Virus record (IMG/VR): IMGVR_UViG_3300049893_001899
Location: 1 to 34,131 of that record
Origin: a virus
Length of the DNA: 34,131 nt
Strand: one strand, 5' to 3'
How positions within the stretch are numbered: position 1 is the first letter of the stretch; the number at the start of each line of letters is the position of its first letter. The notes under the pieces were generated by a model. The model worked only from the letters and a program-made list of their open reading frames with translations. It was not told the origin of the DNA and did no database searches. A program made the position numbers and the translations under genes. Shown piece after piece: positions 6,790 to 14,341 of this stretch.

Positions 6790-7015
6790 CTTTGTCCTCC
6801 GGTGTCATTTTACCCATAATATAAACCAAACCAATAAACTGAACAGCGCCAGATGCACCAGCCATAGCCAAAAGAGCCATGAACACGGCAATTATGTAAT
6901 ACTTTTGGCGTTCAGTGAACAGATTGCCATAAAAATTTGCTGTAGTAATTGCTTGAATGGCTTGATTTTCAAGTTGTAAATACTTGTCAACAAGCCATGC
7001 TTTGAACTTCGACAT
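6773..7015 (-). CDS. Small membrane protein
   Basis: About 80 residues from ATG 7015, chosen for its GAGGTG RBS; the frame extends to 7105 without good initiation signals. The first 35 residues are amphipathic (LVDKYLQLENQAIQAITTANFYG). Residues about 42-68 form one long or two short hydrophobic helices (YYIIAVFMALLAMAG...FIGLVYIMG). A charged tail (TPEDKDENEK) follows. It overlaps the lipoprotein gene. A holin or inner-membrane partner role is possible, unproven. Confidence 0.7.
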   Translation of the reverse strand: MSKFKAWLVDKYLQLENQAIQAITTANFYGNLFTERQKYYIIAVFMALLAMAGASGAVQFIGLVYIMGKMTPEDKDENEK

Positions 7016-7116
7016 TTTCACCTCATAAAAGAAGGGGCACGTGGATGTCTCCCGACATTCATTGTTGTTTAATGACAAGCCTATTGCACCGCTGACGGCT
7101 GCCACCCCGAAACTGA

Positions 7117-7551
7117 TTATTCGGTGATTTCGGTTACTTCATCCTCAATCACAGGTGCAACGACCTTTGCAGGTTTTGTTGCTTTAGCCTTAGCAGGTTT
7201 TGCATTCAAAGATGCCAGTGTTTTCACAGGCTTGTTTGCAAACTTGCTGACGGAAGGCTTTAGTGTATTTTGACCAGGCACAAACGACTCAGCACCAACA
7301 GACTTTAGATAGTCTTTGATAACTTGAGGGTTTGTGATCTGATAGCCTGTTACATTACGACCATCTTTGATGACTTTTACGACACCATTGGTATTGGTCT
7401 TAATATGCCAAATGTATGTTGACAGACGGTAAGTATAGATATCATTACCAAGTTTAGATTCAATCTCATCTTTGGTAACAACATCGCCTTCTTGCAACAA
7501 TGTCAACAGTTTGACAAAAGGTGGCAAAGCGCCGGATTTGGTACGAGCCAT
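7117..7551 (-). CDS. Winged-helix-like protein with Ala/Lys-rich tail
   Basis: A 144-residue protein. Residues about 10-75 resemble a winged-helix fold: helix FVKLLTLLQEGDVVTKDEIESKLG, helix YRLSTYIWHIK, then a beta wing NGVVKVIKDGRNVTGYQI. The C-terminal 50 residues are a low-complexity K/A/P-rich linker (AKPAKAKATKPAKVV) ending in an acidic tip (EDEVTEITE). It probably binds DNA and may regulate transcription or organise DNA; the target is unknown. Strong RBS AGGAG; a TTGCCA/TATCAT promoter lies upstream (7584-7612). Confidence 0.65.
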   Translation of the reverse strand: MARTKSGALPPFVKLLTLLQEGDVVTKDEIESKLGNDIYTYRLSTYIWHIKTNTNGVVKVIKDGRNVTGYQITNPQVIKDYLKSVGAESFVPGQNTLKPSVSKFANKPVKTLASLNAKPAKAKATKPAKVVAPVIEDEVTEITE

Positions 7552-7583
7552 AATAAAAACTCCTATTCAACGAATGAAACTAT

Positions 7584-7612
7584 ATGATAACATGATACTG
7601 TAACTTTGGCAA
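7584..7612 (-). promoter_or_regulatory. Probable sigma70 promoter (TTGCCA-17-TATCAT)
   Basis: -35 TTGCCA (7612-7607) and -10 TATCAT (7589-7584) with exactly 17 nt between, upstream of the winged-helix gene. Weaker than the other promoters in this window but with the same geometry. Confidence 0.5.
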
Positions 7613-7615
7613 CCA

Positions 7616-8008
7616 TTACAGCACCTCATTTTTCCGACCAAGTCCTGCCGGATTGATACCGGGAGTAACATAAACATAATTACCCTTGTGCATCGGAGCC
7701 GTACAGGATGCAACATCAGCCACAATCTCACGGTCGGAAGCAGTGAGTTTGTGAAAATCTTTCATAATGCCAGTCTTAGTCAAAGCACCCTTGTGAGTGT
7801 CTGGAAGACTCGGAGCATGTGATACCTCACGCTTTACACGATATGGCATCAGTGGCTTGTCTTTTACTTTCTTCGGTGCAGCAGCAGGAAACCGACCACC
7901 AGACGGTAGCGGAATCTTGTTGATTGACGAAATGAAGTCTTGCTGTTCTTGCAATTGCTTCTTCGTCAACTTTTTTTTCTTGGAACTGGAATATATACGA
8001 ATCATCAT
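7616..8008 (-). CDS. Conserved phage hypothetical protein (130 aa)
   Basis: A 130-residue basic protein with a Lys-rich N-terminus (SSSKKKKLTKKQL), a Pro-rich middle (PLPSGGRFPAAAPKK) and a conserved-looking block SLPDTHKGALTKTGIMKDFHKL (about 67-88). I recall a similar S-L-x-D-T-x-x-GA block in small phage proteins of unknown function. The start is ATG 8008 (or 8005), only about 10 nt after a perfect -10 box, so the mRNA is probably leaderless or nearly so. No RBS is visible, consistent with that. Confidence 0.7.
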   Translation of the reverse strand: MMIRIYSSSKKKKLTKKQLQEQQDFISSINKIPLPSGGRFPAAAPKKVKDKPLMPYRVKREVSHAPSLPDTHKGALTKTGIMKDFHKLTASDREIVADVASCTAPMHKGNYVYVTPGINPAGLGRKNEVL

Positions 8009-8017
8009 AACAATACC

Positions 8018-8046
8018 ATTATATCAAGGGTTGAGCCACTTGTCAA
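8018..8046 (-). promoter_or_regulatory. Consensus sigma70 promoter (TTGACA-17-TATAAT)
   Basis: -35 TTGACA (8046-8041), 17-nt spacer, -10 TATAAT (8023-8018). The expected start of transcription is about 3 nt upstream of the ATG at 8008. The -35 overlaps the stop of the SWIM gene. Confidence 0.8.
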
Positions 8047-8399
8047 GAGGTAATCTTTTCTTTTACCTTAGTGATATGCTTACATTTGTTGTGATATTTG
8101 AAACCAATACAAGAGCAAGAAAAATGCTCATTTGATAATGTTACCAAATATTCACCTTTTGAGCCGGCAACTTTGAACTTACGGATATTTGTTGTTGAAC
8201 CTTTAAGTATTTTCAGATTGACAACATTTGCTAGATTGATAACAGATATTGGAAATTTTTTGTTACCAGTTTGTAAACAGAATTCGTTAGCATCTAGCCA
8301 ACGATGAGGTTTGATAACGACACCAGTAAATGTTGTCGATTTAGTAATATAGCGACAATCTACGGTGACTGTCGAACCAACAGAAGGCAGATTTTTCAT
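8043..8399 (-). CDS. SWIM zinc-finger protein
   Basis: A 118-residue protein ending in a SWIM finger, C-x-C-x(8)-C-x-H: Cys95, Cys97, Cys106, His108. The first 75 residues look all-beta and may form an SH3/Tudor-like barrel (GSTVTVDCRYITKSTTFTGVVI...). SWIM fingers bind nucleic acid or protein. In T4-like phages small SWIM proteins are known but uncharacterised. It lies just downstream of a consensus promoter, with only 9 nt between the -10 box and ATG, so it is likely translated from a near-leaderless early mRNA. Confidence 0.8.
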   Translation of the reverse strand: MKNLPSVGSTVTVDCRYITKSTTFTGVVIKPHRWLDANEFCLQTGNKKFPISVINLANVVNLKILKGSTTNIRKFKVAGSKGEYLVTLSNEHFSCSCIGFKYHNKCKHITKVKEKITS

Positions 8400-8408
8400 A
8401 GTATATAC

Positions 8409-8437
8409 ATTATACTATGGGTGACTGCCTTTGTCAA
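8409..8437 (-). promoter_or_regulatory. Consensus sigma70 promoter (TTGACA-17-TATAAT)
   Basis: -35 TTGACA (8437-8432), 17-nt spacer, -10 TATAAT (8414-8409), driving the SWIM gene. A stem-loop (8441-8458) sits just upstream of the promoter, an arrangement like the promoter-early-stem-loop cassettes described for T4-type phages. Confidence 0.85.
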
Positions 8438-8440
8438 GTA

Positions 8441-8458
8441 TGTTGTATTTTTACAACA
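8441..8458 (-). terminator. Stem-loop between LamG gene and early promoter
   Basis: TGTTGTA-AAAA-TACAACA, 7 bp, located after the stop of the LamG fibre gene (8462) and before the -35 at 8437. No long U-run follows, so termination may be partial. It could separate late fibre transcription from the early promoter. Confidence 0.5.
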
Positions 8459-8461
8459 AAA

Positions 8462-10639
8462 TTAGAGACTGCGGCCGGCAAGCATACCGTTTGGTGTAAA
8501 ATCTCCTGCGGTGCCTGAATTTGTACCTGGTGAACTAGGATCATATCGCATATAGATGGCCGGTTTAGTTCCTGTTGGTGTACTACCATCAGAACCAAGG
8601 TCAACAGGATTACCAAAAACATCACGAAACTTCCGACGATTAGACTCTTGACTAATATCAAAATAAGAGGAAGGTGTAGCCAAATAAAACTCACTTAAAT
8701 TTCCATTAAGATACGATGTGCCAATTGACCTACCCATATGCACAGTAGGACGAGTTAAATCTATAAAATCATTTGTGTAGGTGCTCCAAGTTACCGCTAC
8801 AGCCAAATCATTAATATACACTGCTCTATTTGATGCATTTGATAGGTCAAATGAAATTAACACGTGGTTTTTTGCACCAGGACCATCCAAAGCATTGAGT
8901 TTACCGGCGTTAAGAATAAGTGTTCCTGATGAATTCGTTGCATCTAATCCAAATTGCGCCATGCCAGAATTAGGAGAAAAATACAGTCTAAGGCTTGTTC
9001 CCGAACTAGATGTAGTGGCAATACTAAGAGTGTCACAGTCAAAACTATTTGGAAAAATCCAAAAAGATATTAACATTATTTTTGAATCTGAAATTGCCAA
9101 ATCACTTGAACGTGAAAGATAACTATTAACACCATCAAACCTAGCGTAACTTCCCCAATATTCATTGACACTTCTGACGCCTGGGTAAGGACCTCCAGAT
9201 ACGGTAAAATCGCCACCAGAACCATAATTTTTTCCAGCATTTCTGCCATACATTGGTAAATAAATCAGAGGTTGAACACCTAATGGAGTGGAACCATCAG
9301 CACCAGGATCAACCGGTTTGGCATTAATTCCTGTTCCAGTCACAAACTTAGCAAGATTGGACGCTACAGACAAATCGATGTAACTTGTATGAAAGAAAAC
9401 ACCACCCAAGCGACCGTCATGATACCATTGGTCGGACGGACCATTTCTACCAACAACATATCTCGGAGCCGCTCCACTAAAATTTATATTTTGTGCGGTA
9501 TAAGTTGACCAAATTAAATTAACAGTTTGTCCATTTAAATAAAAATGTCTTTTAGACACATCTGATAAATCAACCGAAAATACGAAATGATAATTTCTTC
9601 CTACAACTAAATCAGCAGATTGCATATAAACACCAAGAATATCCGTGCCGGCAGAATTATAACCATAAACATTTAATCTGCCGCCGGAAAGATAGACTTG
9701 AAATCTTCTACCTGTATTGCTCGGTTCACCATAAAGTATAAAACGAGGATTATCATTTGCTATGTTATCAACGTTGAATGTACACGCAAAGGTAAATGTT
9801 GCACTATCTGCTATACCGGATAAAGAATTCACTGTCATATAGGTGCCAGAGCCAGACAAATCAGAATAAGGCACGTTATATTGATTTGGTCCTCTACCTG
9901 ACCTTTCCACATTTCCAATCAAAGTAAGATCACCTCCCGTACCTGAATTTTTTCCTGGATTTGTTGAATCATTCAATTTTAAATACATTATAGGACTAAG
10001 TGTTTCTTGGCCGGTCGCTGGTGTCAAATTAGCTGTGACAAATAAACGGCGATTAGCAGAAACACTCAAGTCACGATAAGTGTAATCAAGATATACATGG
10101 GCAAGGCGTCCATATTGTTCTTGAGAAGCAGCAGCACTTTGACCGACTTGGTGTGAATCAACAGTAAAATCTATACTTGAATTGGTGTATGTACCGGGAA
10201 AACTGCCTACAGAGACATCATTTACATAAACCCATCTTTTACTTGTGTTTGATAAATCAACTGAAATCAAAATATGATTCCAAGTATTATCAGCAAGAGA
10301 AGGTGTACTATTCGTACCATATAAAATGTTCACTCCAGAACTATTATATCCTAAAAAAGTTACATCACCGTCAAGCATTTGTACTCTAAAACGTAATGCT
10401 CCACCCAAATTAGCCCAATAAATTCCATGAGTTATTCCCGCTTCAGTGGCATTCCATACCCACGCACTAAATGTGAATGTGCCACTATCAATGTTACCTG
10501 AAAAATCGGATGCTCTGGACAGATAATCGTTCACACCATCAAAATCGATACCATCAGCGCCACCCGTGACGGCAATAACCTGTCTAAACATTCTATATGC
10601 ACCAATTGCTCCTGCACCTAATGACGCTAATATTGGCAT
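8462..10639 (-). CDS. Fibre-like structural protein with three LamG-type modules
   Basis: A 725-residue, Gly/Ser/Asn-rich beta protein. Three homologous modules (about residues 30-245, 250-470 and 480-725) each hold a concanavalin A/LamG-like sheet (FDGVNDYLSRASDF; YSDLSGSGTYMTVNS; FDGVNSYLSRSSDL). Each ends with a linker of the type P-x-Y-L/M ... PGKNSGTGGDFT. The N-terminus MPILASLGAGAIGAY resembles that of the neighbouring 234-aa protein (MPLISTFAAGSS), suggesting a shared virion-attachment tag. LamG folds bind carbohydrate, so a tail-fibre or host-recognition role is likely. It follows two other structural genes in what appears to be a late operon from the promoter at 12025. RBS AGGAAG. 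No chaperone or protease domain seen. Confidence 0.75.
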   Translation of the reverse strand: MPILASLGAGAIGAYRMFRQVIAVTGGADGIDFDGVNDYLSRASDFSGNIDSGTFTFSAWVWNATEAGITHGIYWANLGGALRFRVQMLDGDVTFLGYNSSGVNILYGTNSTPSLADNTWNHILISVDLSNTSKRWVYVNDVSVGSFPGTYTNSSIDFTVDSHQVGQSAAASQEQYGRLAHVYLDYTYRDLSVSANRRLFVTANLTPATGQETLSPIMYLKLNDSTNPGKNSGTGGDLTLIGNVERSGRGPNQYNVPYSDLSGSGTYMTVNSLSGIADSATFTFACTFNVDNIANDNPRFILYGEPSNTGRRFQVYLSGGRLNVYGYNSAGTDILGVYMQSADLVVGRNYHFVFSVDLSDVSKRHFYLNGQTVNLIWSTYTAQNINFSGAAPRYVVGRNGPSDQWYHDGRLGGVFFHTSYIDLSVASNLAKFVTGTGINAKPVDPGADGSTPLGVQPLIYLPMYGRNAGKNYGSGGDFTVSGGPYPGVRSVNEYWGSYARFDGVNSYLSRSSDLAISDSKIMLISFWIFPNSFDCDTLSIATTSSSGTSLRLYFSPNSGMAQFGLDATNSSGTLILNAGKLNALDGPGAKNHVLISFDLSNASNRAVYINDLAVAVTWSTYTNDFIDLTRPTVHMGRSIGTSYLNGNLSEFYLATPSSYFDISQESNRRKFRDVFGNPVDLGSDGSTPTGTKPAIYMRYDPSSPGTNSGTAGDFTPNGMLAGRSL

Positions 10640-10662
10640 TTTTTTCTTCCTAAATTAAATTA

Positions 10663-11367
10663 TTAAATAACATCTATGGTCCAGTTACCAACCTGATATG
10701 TTGTTGCACTTCTTGACCAAGGTATTGTTTCATTATTCGTATAAGATGAACTCATTTTATAAGAAACTCCAAGTGTAAATATTCCAGCTGAATTAATAGA
10801 ACCGAGTTGCGTCCATCCTGCTCCTGCGGTCAAAGATCCAGCCGACCTATCATTTACCGCAGAAAGAATAAAATCGGAACCTGCACCCTTAGTTATACCA
10901 GAACAACTAAAAGAAGAAGAACCAGACGCAATTGTAGCATTCAGTTGAATATTAAAACTTTGCATACCTCTAAAAGTAATGGCAGCAAAAGTTCCATATG
11001 CACTACCACTAGTATCAGCAGGTGTTACGGTCATTCCCGTCAAATCACCCGACTCAATTGATAATTTTCTTAAAATTGTGCCATAATAACCATTGGTAGT
11101 ATCATTATTATACACGGTTGTGGTCCAACCAGTTTTATTTGTTGTTGATGCTGTTGAAGCAAACCCAGAAAAACCATTTATGATTATTACAGTATCACCT
11201 GCTTGTGTTCCAGTGGGCATGGTAACGGGAACGGGAGTTCCTGCACCAGTATAACCAGAAGTGCTCCAAAAAGAACTAGCAATAAGAGAAGCGCCGCCAG
11301 CGCCAGTTGCACCGAATTGACCAAATCCTCTTGATGAGCCAGCCGCAAATGTCGAAATCAGTGGCAC
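10663..11367 (-). CDS. Structural/tail-fibre-like protein (234 aa)
   Basis: A Gly/Ser/Thr-rich, predicted all-beta protein. The N-terminus MPLISTFAAGSSRGFGQFG matches the style of the fibre gene next to it. A long run of alternating small and aromatic residues (VTMPTGTQAGDTVIIINGFSG, about 48-68, then ITFRGMQSF) recalls phage proteins with a jelly-roll-like C-terminal domain. No enzymatic motif. It lies between two likely virion genes with 6-23 nt gaps, so it is probably co-transcribed late. Role as fibre or head decoration is inferred. Confidence 0.65.
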   Translation of the reverse strand: MPLISTFAAGSSRGFGQFGATGAGGASLIASSFWSTSGYTGAGTPVPVTMPTGTQAGDTVIIINGFSGFASTASTTNKTGWTTTVYNNDTTNGYYGTILRKLSIESGDLTGMTVTPADTSGSAYGTFAAITFRGMQSFNIQLNATIASGSSSFSCSGITKGAGSDFILSAVNDRSAGSLTAGAGWTQLGSINSAGIFTLGVSYKMSSSYTNNETIPWSRSATTYQVGNWTIDVI

Positions 11368-11373
11368 AAGATT

Positions 11374-12006
11374 TTATCCTAAACCAAAGAGTGTATTCGC
11401 AGAAATGACGGTGTAAGTATTTGCTGCCGTCTTGAATATTGAATAACTGAACAGATTGATTTCTGCACTTGAAATTGACACGTTTGCTGGTCGTGTGTTT
11501 CCAGCATAATATAATGTTTGTGTTACACCGTCAATTGCAAGGTTTGCTTGATGTCGCACAGTACCATGCTTGACCGCAATGGCCAATGAAGTTGTCTCAC
11601 CAATTGTTGTTACTGAATCAAATGTATTCTGTGTATTTGCACGAATGTTGAATGTTACATTTGCAGTTGTATTTGCATTGAAGAAAAACACGGTGCTATT
11701 CGCAACATCAATGTTGACGTTGCCACCAATAGCAATAGAATTAATGTTTGCTTCTTCTAGAACTCTTGTGAGAGAGATACTCAGATTGCTGGCTAAAACG
11801 TTACTGGTAATCTGACCAGCAACAATGTTGTTGCCACGAATAGAGTTGGTTGATATGTTATTACCAGATACCGCACCAGGACCCAGTTTGGAACCGATGA
11901 CGGCTTGATCTGCCAAGTCAACACTGACAATAGTGCCGTTGGCAATTCCGACGTTAGTGACAGCATTCGCAGAGATGCTGTCAACAGTAATTTTGTCTAA
12001 AGGCAT
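11374..12006 (-). CDS. Fibre-like protein with N/I/S repeats
   Basis: A 210-residue protein. Residues about 1-75 hold short imperfect repeats (VDSISANAV, GSKLGPGAV, GNNISTNSIRGNNI, AGQITSNVLASNL), as in trimeric beta-helical fibre shafts. The C-terminal half is beta-rich (NVTFNIRANTQNTF, TQTLYYAGNTRPANV), a pattern also seen in marine phage structural proteins. First gene of the structural block, preceded by the RBS AGGAG and a perfect TATAAATA late box at 12025-12032. A tail-fibre or short-fibre role is likely. Confidence 0.65.
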   Translation of the reverse strand: MPLDKITVDSISANAVTNVGIANGTIVSVDLADQAVIGSKLGPGAVSGNNISTNSIRGNNIVAGQITSNVLASNLSISLTRVLEEANINSIAIGGNVNIDVANSTVFFFNANTTANVTFNIRANTQNTFDSVTTIGETTSLAIAVKHGTVRHQANLAIDGVTQTLYYAGNTRPANVSISSAEINLFSYSIFKTAANTYTVISANTLFGLG

Positions 12007-12024
12007 AGTAGTCTCCTATTCGCT

Positions 12025-12032
12025 TATTTATA
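12025..12032 (-). promoter_or_regulatory. T4-type late promoter TATAAATA
   Basis: Exact T4 late consensus TATAAATA on the minus strand, 18 nt before ATG 12006 of the first structural gene. Fits with the gp33 gene in the same genome. Confidence 0.7.
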
Positions 12033-12049
12033 CGAACAGAAGACTTGAC

Positions 12050-12223
12050 TTATCCTTTGAGTAGTTGCTGTCCTTCAGTACGCAGGTCTTCTTCAAATTC
12101 CTGCATATTTAATCTGGCCAATTCCGAACGCAGACTTTCAAGTTGAACTCTATCCACATTGGTTTCAGCAATCTTGTCTTCAAGTTCCCGTATGCGTTTT
12201 CTGATTTGTTCTTTATAAGACAT
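12050..12223 (-). CDS. Small coiled-coil protein (57 aa)
   Basis: From ATG 12223 (RBS AGGA) the protein reads MSYKEQIRKRIRELEDKIAE and continues as a single charged helix with heptads (LESLRSELARLN), ending in a short tail. The longer frame to 12265 adds residues from the upstream gene. It overlaps the 50-aa gene by 11 nt. Coiled-coil oligomerisation is likely; function unknown. Confidence 0.7.
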   Translation of the reverse strand: MSYKEQIRKRIRELEDKIAETNVDRVQLESLRSELARLNMQEFEEDLRTEGQQLLKG

Positions 12224-12365
12224 AATCTTTTTCCTGCTTGAGTAAGCGGTACAGAGACTTGTCATGATGCTTTTGATTCTTCAATTGTTGACTCTCATAC
12301 TGCTCACGGTTTTTATGAAATTTAGTTTTCTTCGGTTTTTGATATTTCTTACCGCCAGACAACAT
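12213..12365 (-). CDS. Small basic protein (50 aa)
   Basis: A 50-codon frame starting MLSGGKKYQKPKKTKFHKN, very rich in Lys, His and Gln, with an AGGAG RBS 8 nt before ATG 12365. Its stop overlaps the next gene. No hydrophobic segment. It may bind nucleic acid or a virion component. Not recognised. Confidence 0.65.
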   Translation of the reverse strand: MLSGGKKYQKPKKTKFHKNREQYESQQLKNQKHHDKSLYRLLKQEKDYVL

Positions 12366-12376
12366 ATTTATTGCTC

Positions 12377-12919
12377 CTAAAAGATAATATCTGCAATGCC
12401 ATACTCTATCAAATCTTCTGCTGTCAACCAGACATCAGTTGGTCGCAGAAACTTGGATTTCACATCTTTGACCGACAGTTTTGAACAGTCGGAAAGAATC
12501 TTTGCCATCTTATGATGATACCTGTCACACTCTTTAGCATAAGCCCGCATGTCATGGTACTTACCACCCATTTCATCATTGAACTGGTGAATCATCACAG
12601 TCGTGTTCTTACCAATCGCACGATAGCCTTTTTCACCAGCAGCAAACACCACAAATGCGGCACTCATTAGATTACCATATGCCAGTGTACGAACAGGCAT
12701 ACCAACACCACGCATCAAATCAGCAATGCCTATCGCATCACCCAGATTACCACCCTCTGAGTTAATGTGAAGTGTCAGTGGCTTTTCAATTTTATTAAAC
12801 TTGGCATAAAGTAGCCAGCGTGATACAGCCTCAGTGTTTGTAGGGTCAATGCTACCAGACAAAAAATGAGCATAGTGTTCAAACTGTACTTCCTGTACCT
12901 CTGTCTCTTTGTCGCTCAT
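12377..12919 (-). CDS. ClpP-like serine protease
   Basis: A 180-residue ClpP/crotonase-fold protease with the full triad: Ser86 in YGNLMSAAF, His111 in MIHQF and Asp162 in LRPTDVWLTAEDLIEYGIAD. INSEGGNLGDAIGIADLM (about 52-69) is the ClpP oxyanion/substrate-binding segment. The family forms tetradecameric chambers fed by ClpX/ClpA. Phage copies may either join host ClpX or act as a prohead-type protease. The gene overlaps the epimerase gene by 41 nt. Encoded in the same genome as a tmRNA whose tag ends in a Clp-type signal (YAMAA), which makes a degradation role plausible but unproven. Confidence 0.85.
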   Translation of the reverse strand: MSDKETEVQEVQFEHYAHFLSGSIDPTNTEAVSRWLLYAKFNKIEKPLTLHINSEGGNLGDAIGIADLMRGVGMPVRTLAYGNLMSAAFVVFAAGEKGYRAIGKNTTVMIHQFNDEMGGKYHDMRAYAKECDRYHHKMAKILSDCSKLSVKDVKSKFLRPTDVWLTAEDLIEYGIADIIF

Positions 12920-13850
12920 ACCAATTATACGCCGTTCTCAAAATAGATTTTAAATCGTGCTTGGGTTTGAATTTCAGATGTTCTTTGGCGGCATCAGAGT
13001 TGGCGACTAGCCTTCGTGGGTCACCTTCTCTTCGTTTACCGATTGTGTATTGAATTGGAACTTTTAGTTCCTGTTTAGCAGCATCAATCACTTGTAGTAC
13101 AGTATAACCTTTACCTGTGCCTAGATTGAATAGTCTAGGTTGATTTTTTCCTTTTTTCTGTAAATATTCGTCAGCCAATAAGTGTGCTTCAGCAACATCA
13201 GACACATGTACATAATCACGTATACAAGTGCCATCTACTGTTTGATAATCGTTTCCATATACGATGAACTCTTCGTTATTTAGACTTTTGAACATTAGTG
13301 GAATCAAATGTGTTTCTGGATGATGGTCTTCACCCATCTCACCATCAGGATCAGCACCCGCCAAATTGAAAAAACGGAAAATAATATGATTCACTTTTGC
13401 ATCACGAATCGCACACTCAGCAGCATACTTGCTGTTAGCATATGGGTTGTTGTTATCTATTTCCGCTTTCTCAGAGAGGCTGGTAAACTGAGAACGATAA
13501 ACGCCGGCAGTAGAAGAATAAACAATATTGCTGACATCAAACTTTCTCATTGTATAAAGTAGATTACATGTACCACCAACATTTACACTCCAGAATAATT
13601 CTGGTTGTTCTACTGACTCACCAACTTCAATACGACCTGCTAAATGAAACACCACATCAATTTTATATTGTTCAAATGGTCGCTCTAAAGTTGAAACACG
13701 AACATCACCAATAAATGCATCATTCCAATACACCATGTTGCGTGGAGACTTTATATCAAAGCAGATTGTTGTGTAACCTGCTTTCTTCAGTGCTTTTGCC
13801 AAATGACTTCCAAGATAACCTGCACCACCAGTTACCAATGCTGTTCTCAT
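12879..13850 (-). CDS. UDP-glucose 4-epimerase-like SDR enzyme
   Basis: A 323-residue extended short-chain dehydrogenase. It has an NAD-binding GGAGYLGSH (residues 8-16), active-site Ser/Thr in YSSTAGVY (111-118) and the Y137-x-x-x-K141 pair in NPYANSKYAAE. The C-terminal half carries substrate-binding blocks typical of GalE: DGTCIRDYVHV, FNLGTGKGYTVLQVI and KRREGDPRRLVA. GalE interconverts UDP-Glc and UDP-Gal (or the N-acetyl forms). It overlaps RmlC by 4 nt (ATGA) and is part of a four-gene sugar module. Exact nucleotide sugar is uncertain. Confidence 0.85.
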   Translation of the reverse strand: MRTALVTGGAGYLGSHLAKALKKAGYTTICFDIKSPRNMVYWNDAFIGDVRVSTLERPFEQYKIDVVFHLAGRIEVGESVEQPELFWSVNVGGTCNLLYTMRKFDVSNIVYSSTAGVYRSQFTSLSEKAEIDNNNPYANSKYAAECAIRDAKVNHIIFRFFNLAGADPDGEMGEDHHPETHLIPLMFKSLNNEEFIVYGNDYQTVDGTCIRDYVHVSDVAEAHLLADEYLQKKGKNQPRLFNLGTGKGYTVLQVIDAAKQELKVPIQYTIGKRREGDPRRLVANSDAAKEHLKFKPKHDLKSILRTAYNWYERQRDRGTGSTV

Positions 13851-14341
13851 CTATCTCTTTCTGAAAGAATAGGGTTTTTGATTGGCCAGAAGATATTGAA
13901 ACGCTCGTCGTTCCACTTCACAGTGTATTGTGAAGCACGGTCATAGTATTGATCTAGTTTGTAACTGAATACACATTGCTCAGACATCACCAAATGTGCA
14001 TTGCCATGTTTTGGTGGTAACAGCACTTGATACCCATTACGATCAGATAGCGTAAACTCTTGCCATTGACCGTATTGGTCAGAATCTTCATCAAGATTAA
14101 TTACAACCTGATAGATTGTGCCATGTAAACAAGAAACAAGTTTCGTAGTTCTATCATCACCATGAATGCCACGCAGTGTGTGTCGGCGTGAAGTTGAAAT
14201 GCTGTCAAGAATAAAGTTTACACCCAATGAAGCATAATTATCTTTGTGCCACACTTCAACATTTGTGCCACGATAATCTTCATGTACAGTTGGTTTAATT
14301 AATTTAACGCCTTTGAGGCTTGTGTCTTCTATTATCATCAT
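13847..14341 (-). CDS. dTDP-4-dehydrorhamnose 3,5-epimerase-like (RmlC family)
   Basis: About 164 residues from ATG 14341, which overlaps the glycosyltransferase stop (ATGA); the frame extends upstream only within that gene. Cupin-type RmlC landmarks are visible: YRGTNVEVW (about 23-31), LRGIHGDDRTTKLVSCLHGTIYQVVINLD (56-84) with the catalytic-type His60, and PPKHGNAHLVMSE. The enzyme epimerises C3 and C5 of a 4-keto-6-deoxy sugar nucleotide. A missing RmlA/B/D set means the substrate must come from the host. Together with its neighbours it suggests synthesis or modification of a surface sugar. Confidence 0.8.
   Translation of the reverse strand: MMIIEDTSLKGVKLIKPTVHEDYRGTNVEVWHKDNYASLGVNFILDSISTSRRHTLRGIHGDDRTTKLVSCLHGTIYQVVINLDEDSDQYGQWQEFTLSDRNGYQVLLPPKHGNAHLVMSEQCVFSYKLDQYYDRASQYTVKWNDERFNIFWPIKNPILSERDR

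Noticed and set aside
10807-11061. Plus-strand frame inside the structural gene
   Set aside because: Low-complexity Arg/Thr/Ser shadow of a beta-rich structural protein.
12363-12373. ATAAATA near the start of the 50-aa gene
   Set aside because: The motif includes the start ATG itself, so it cannot serve as the promoter of that gene.
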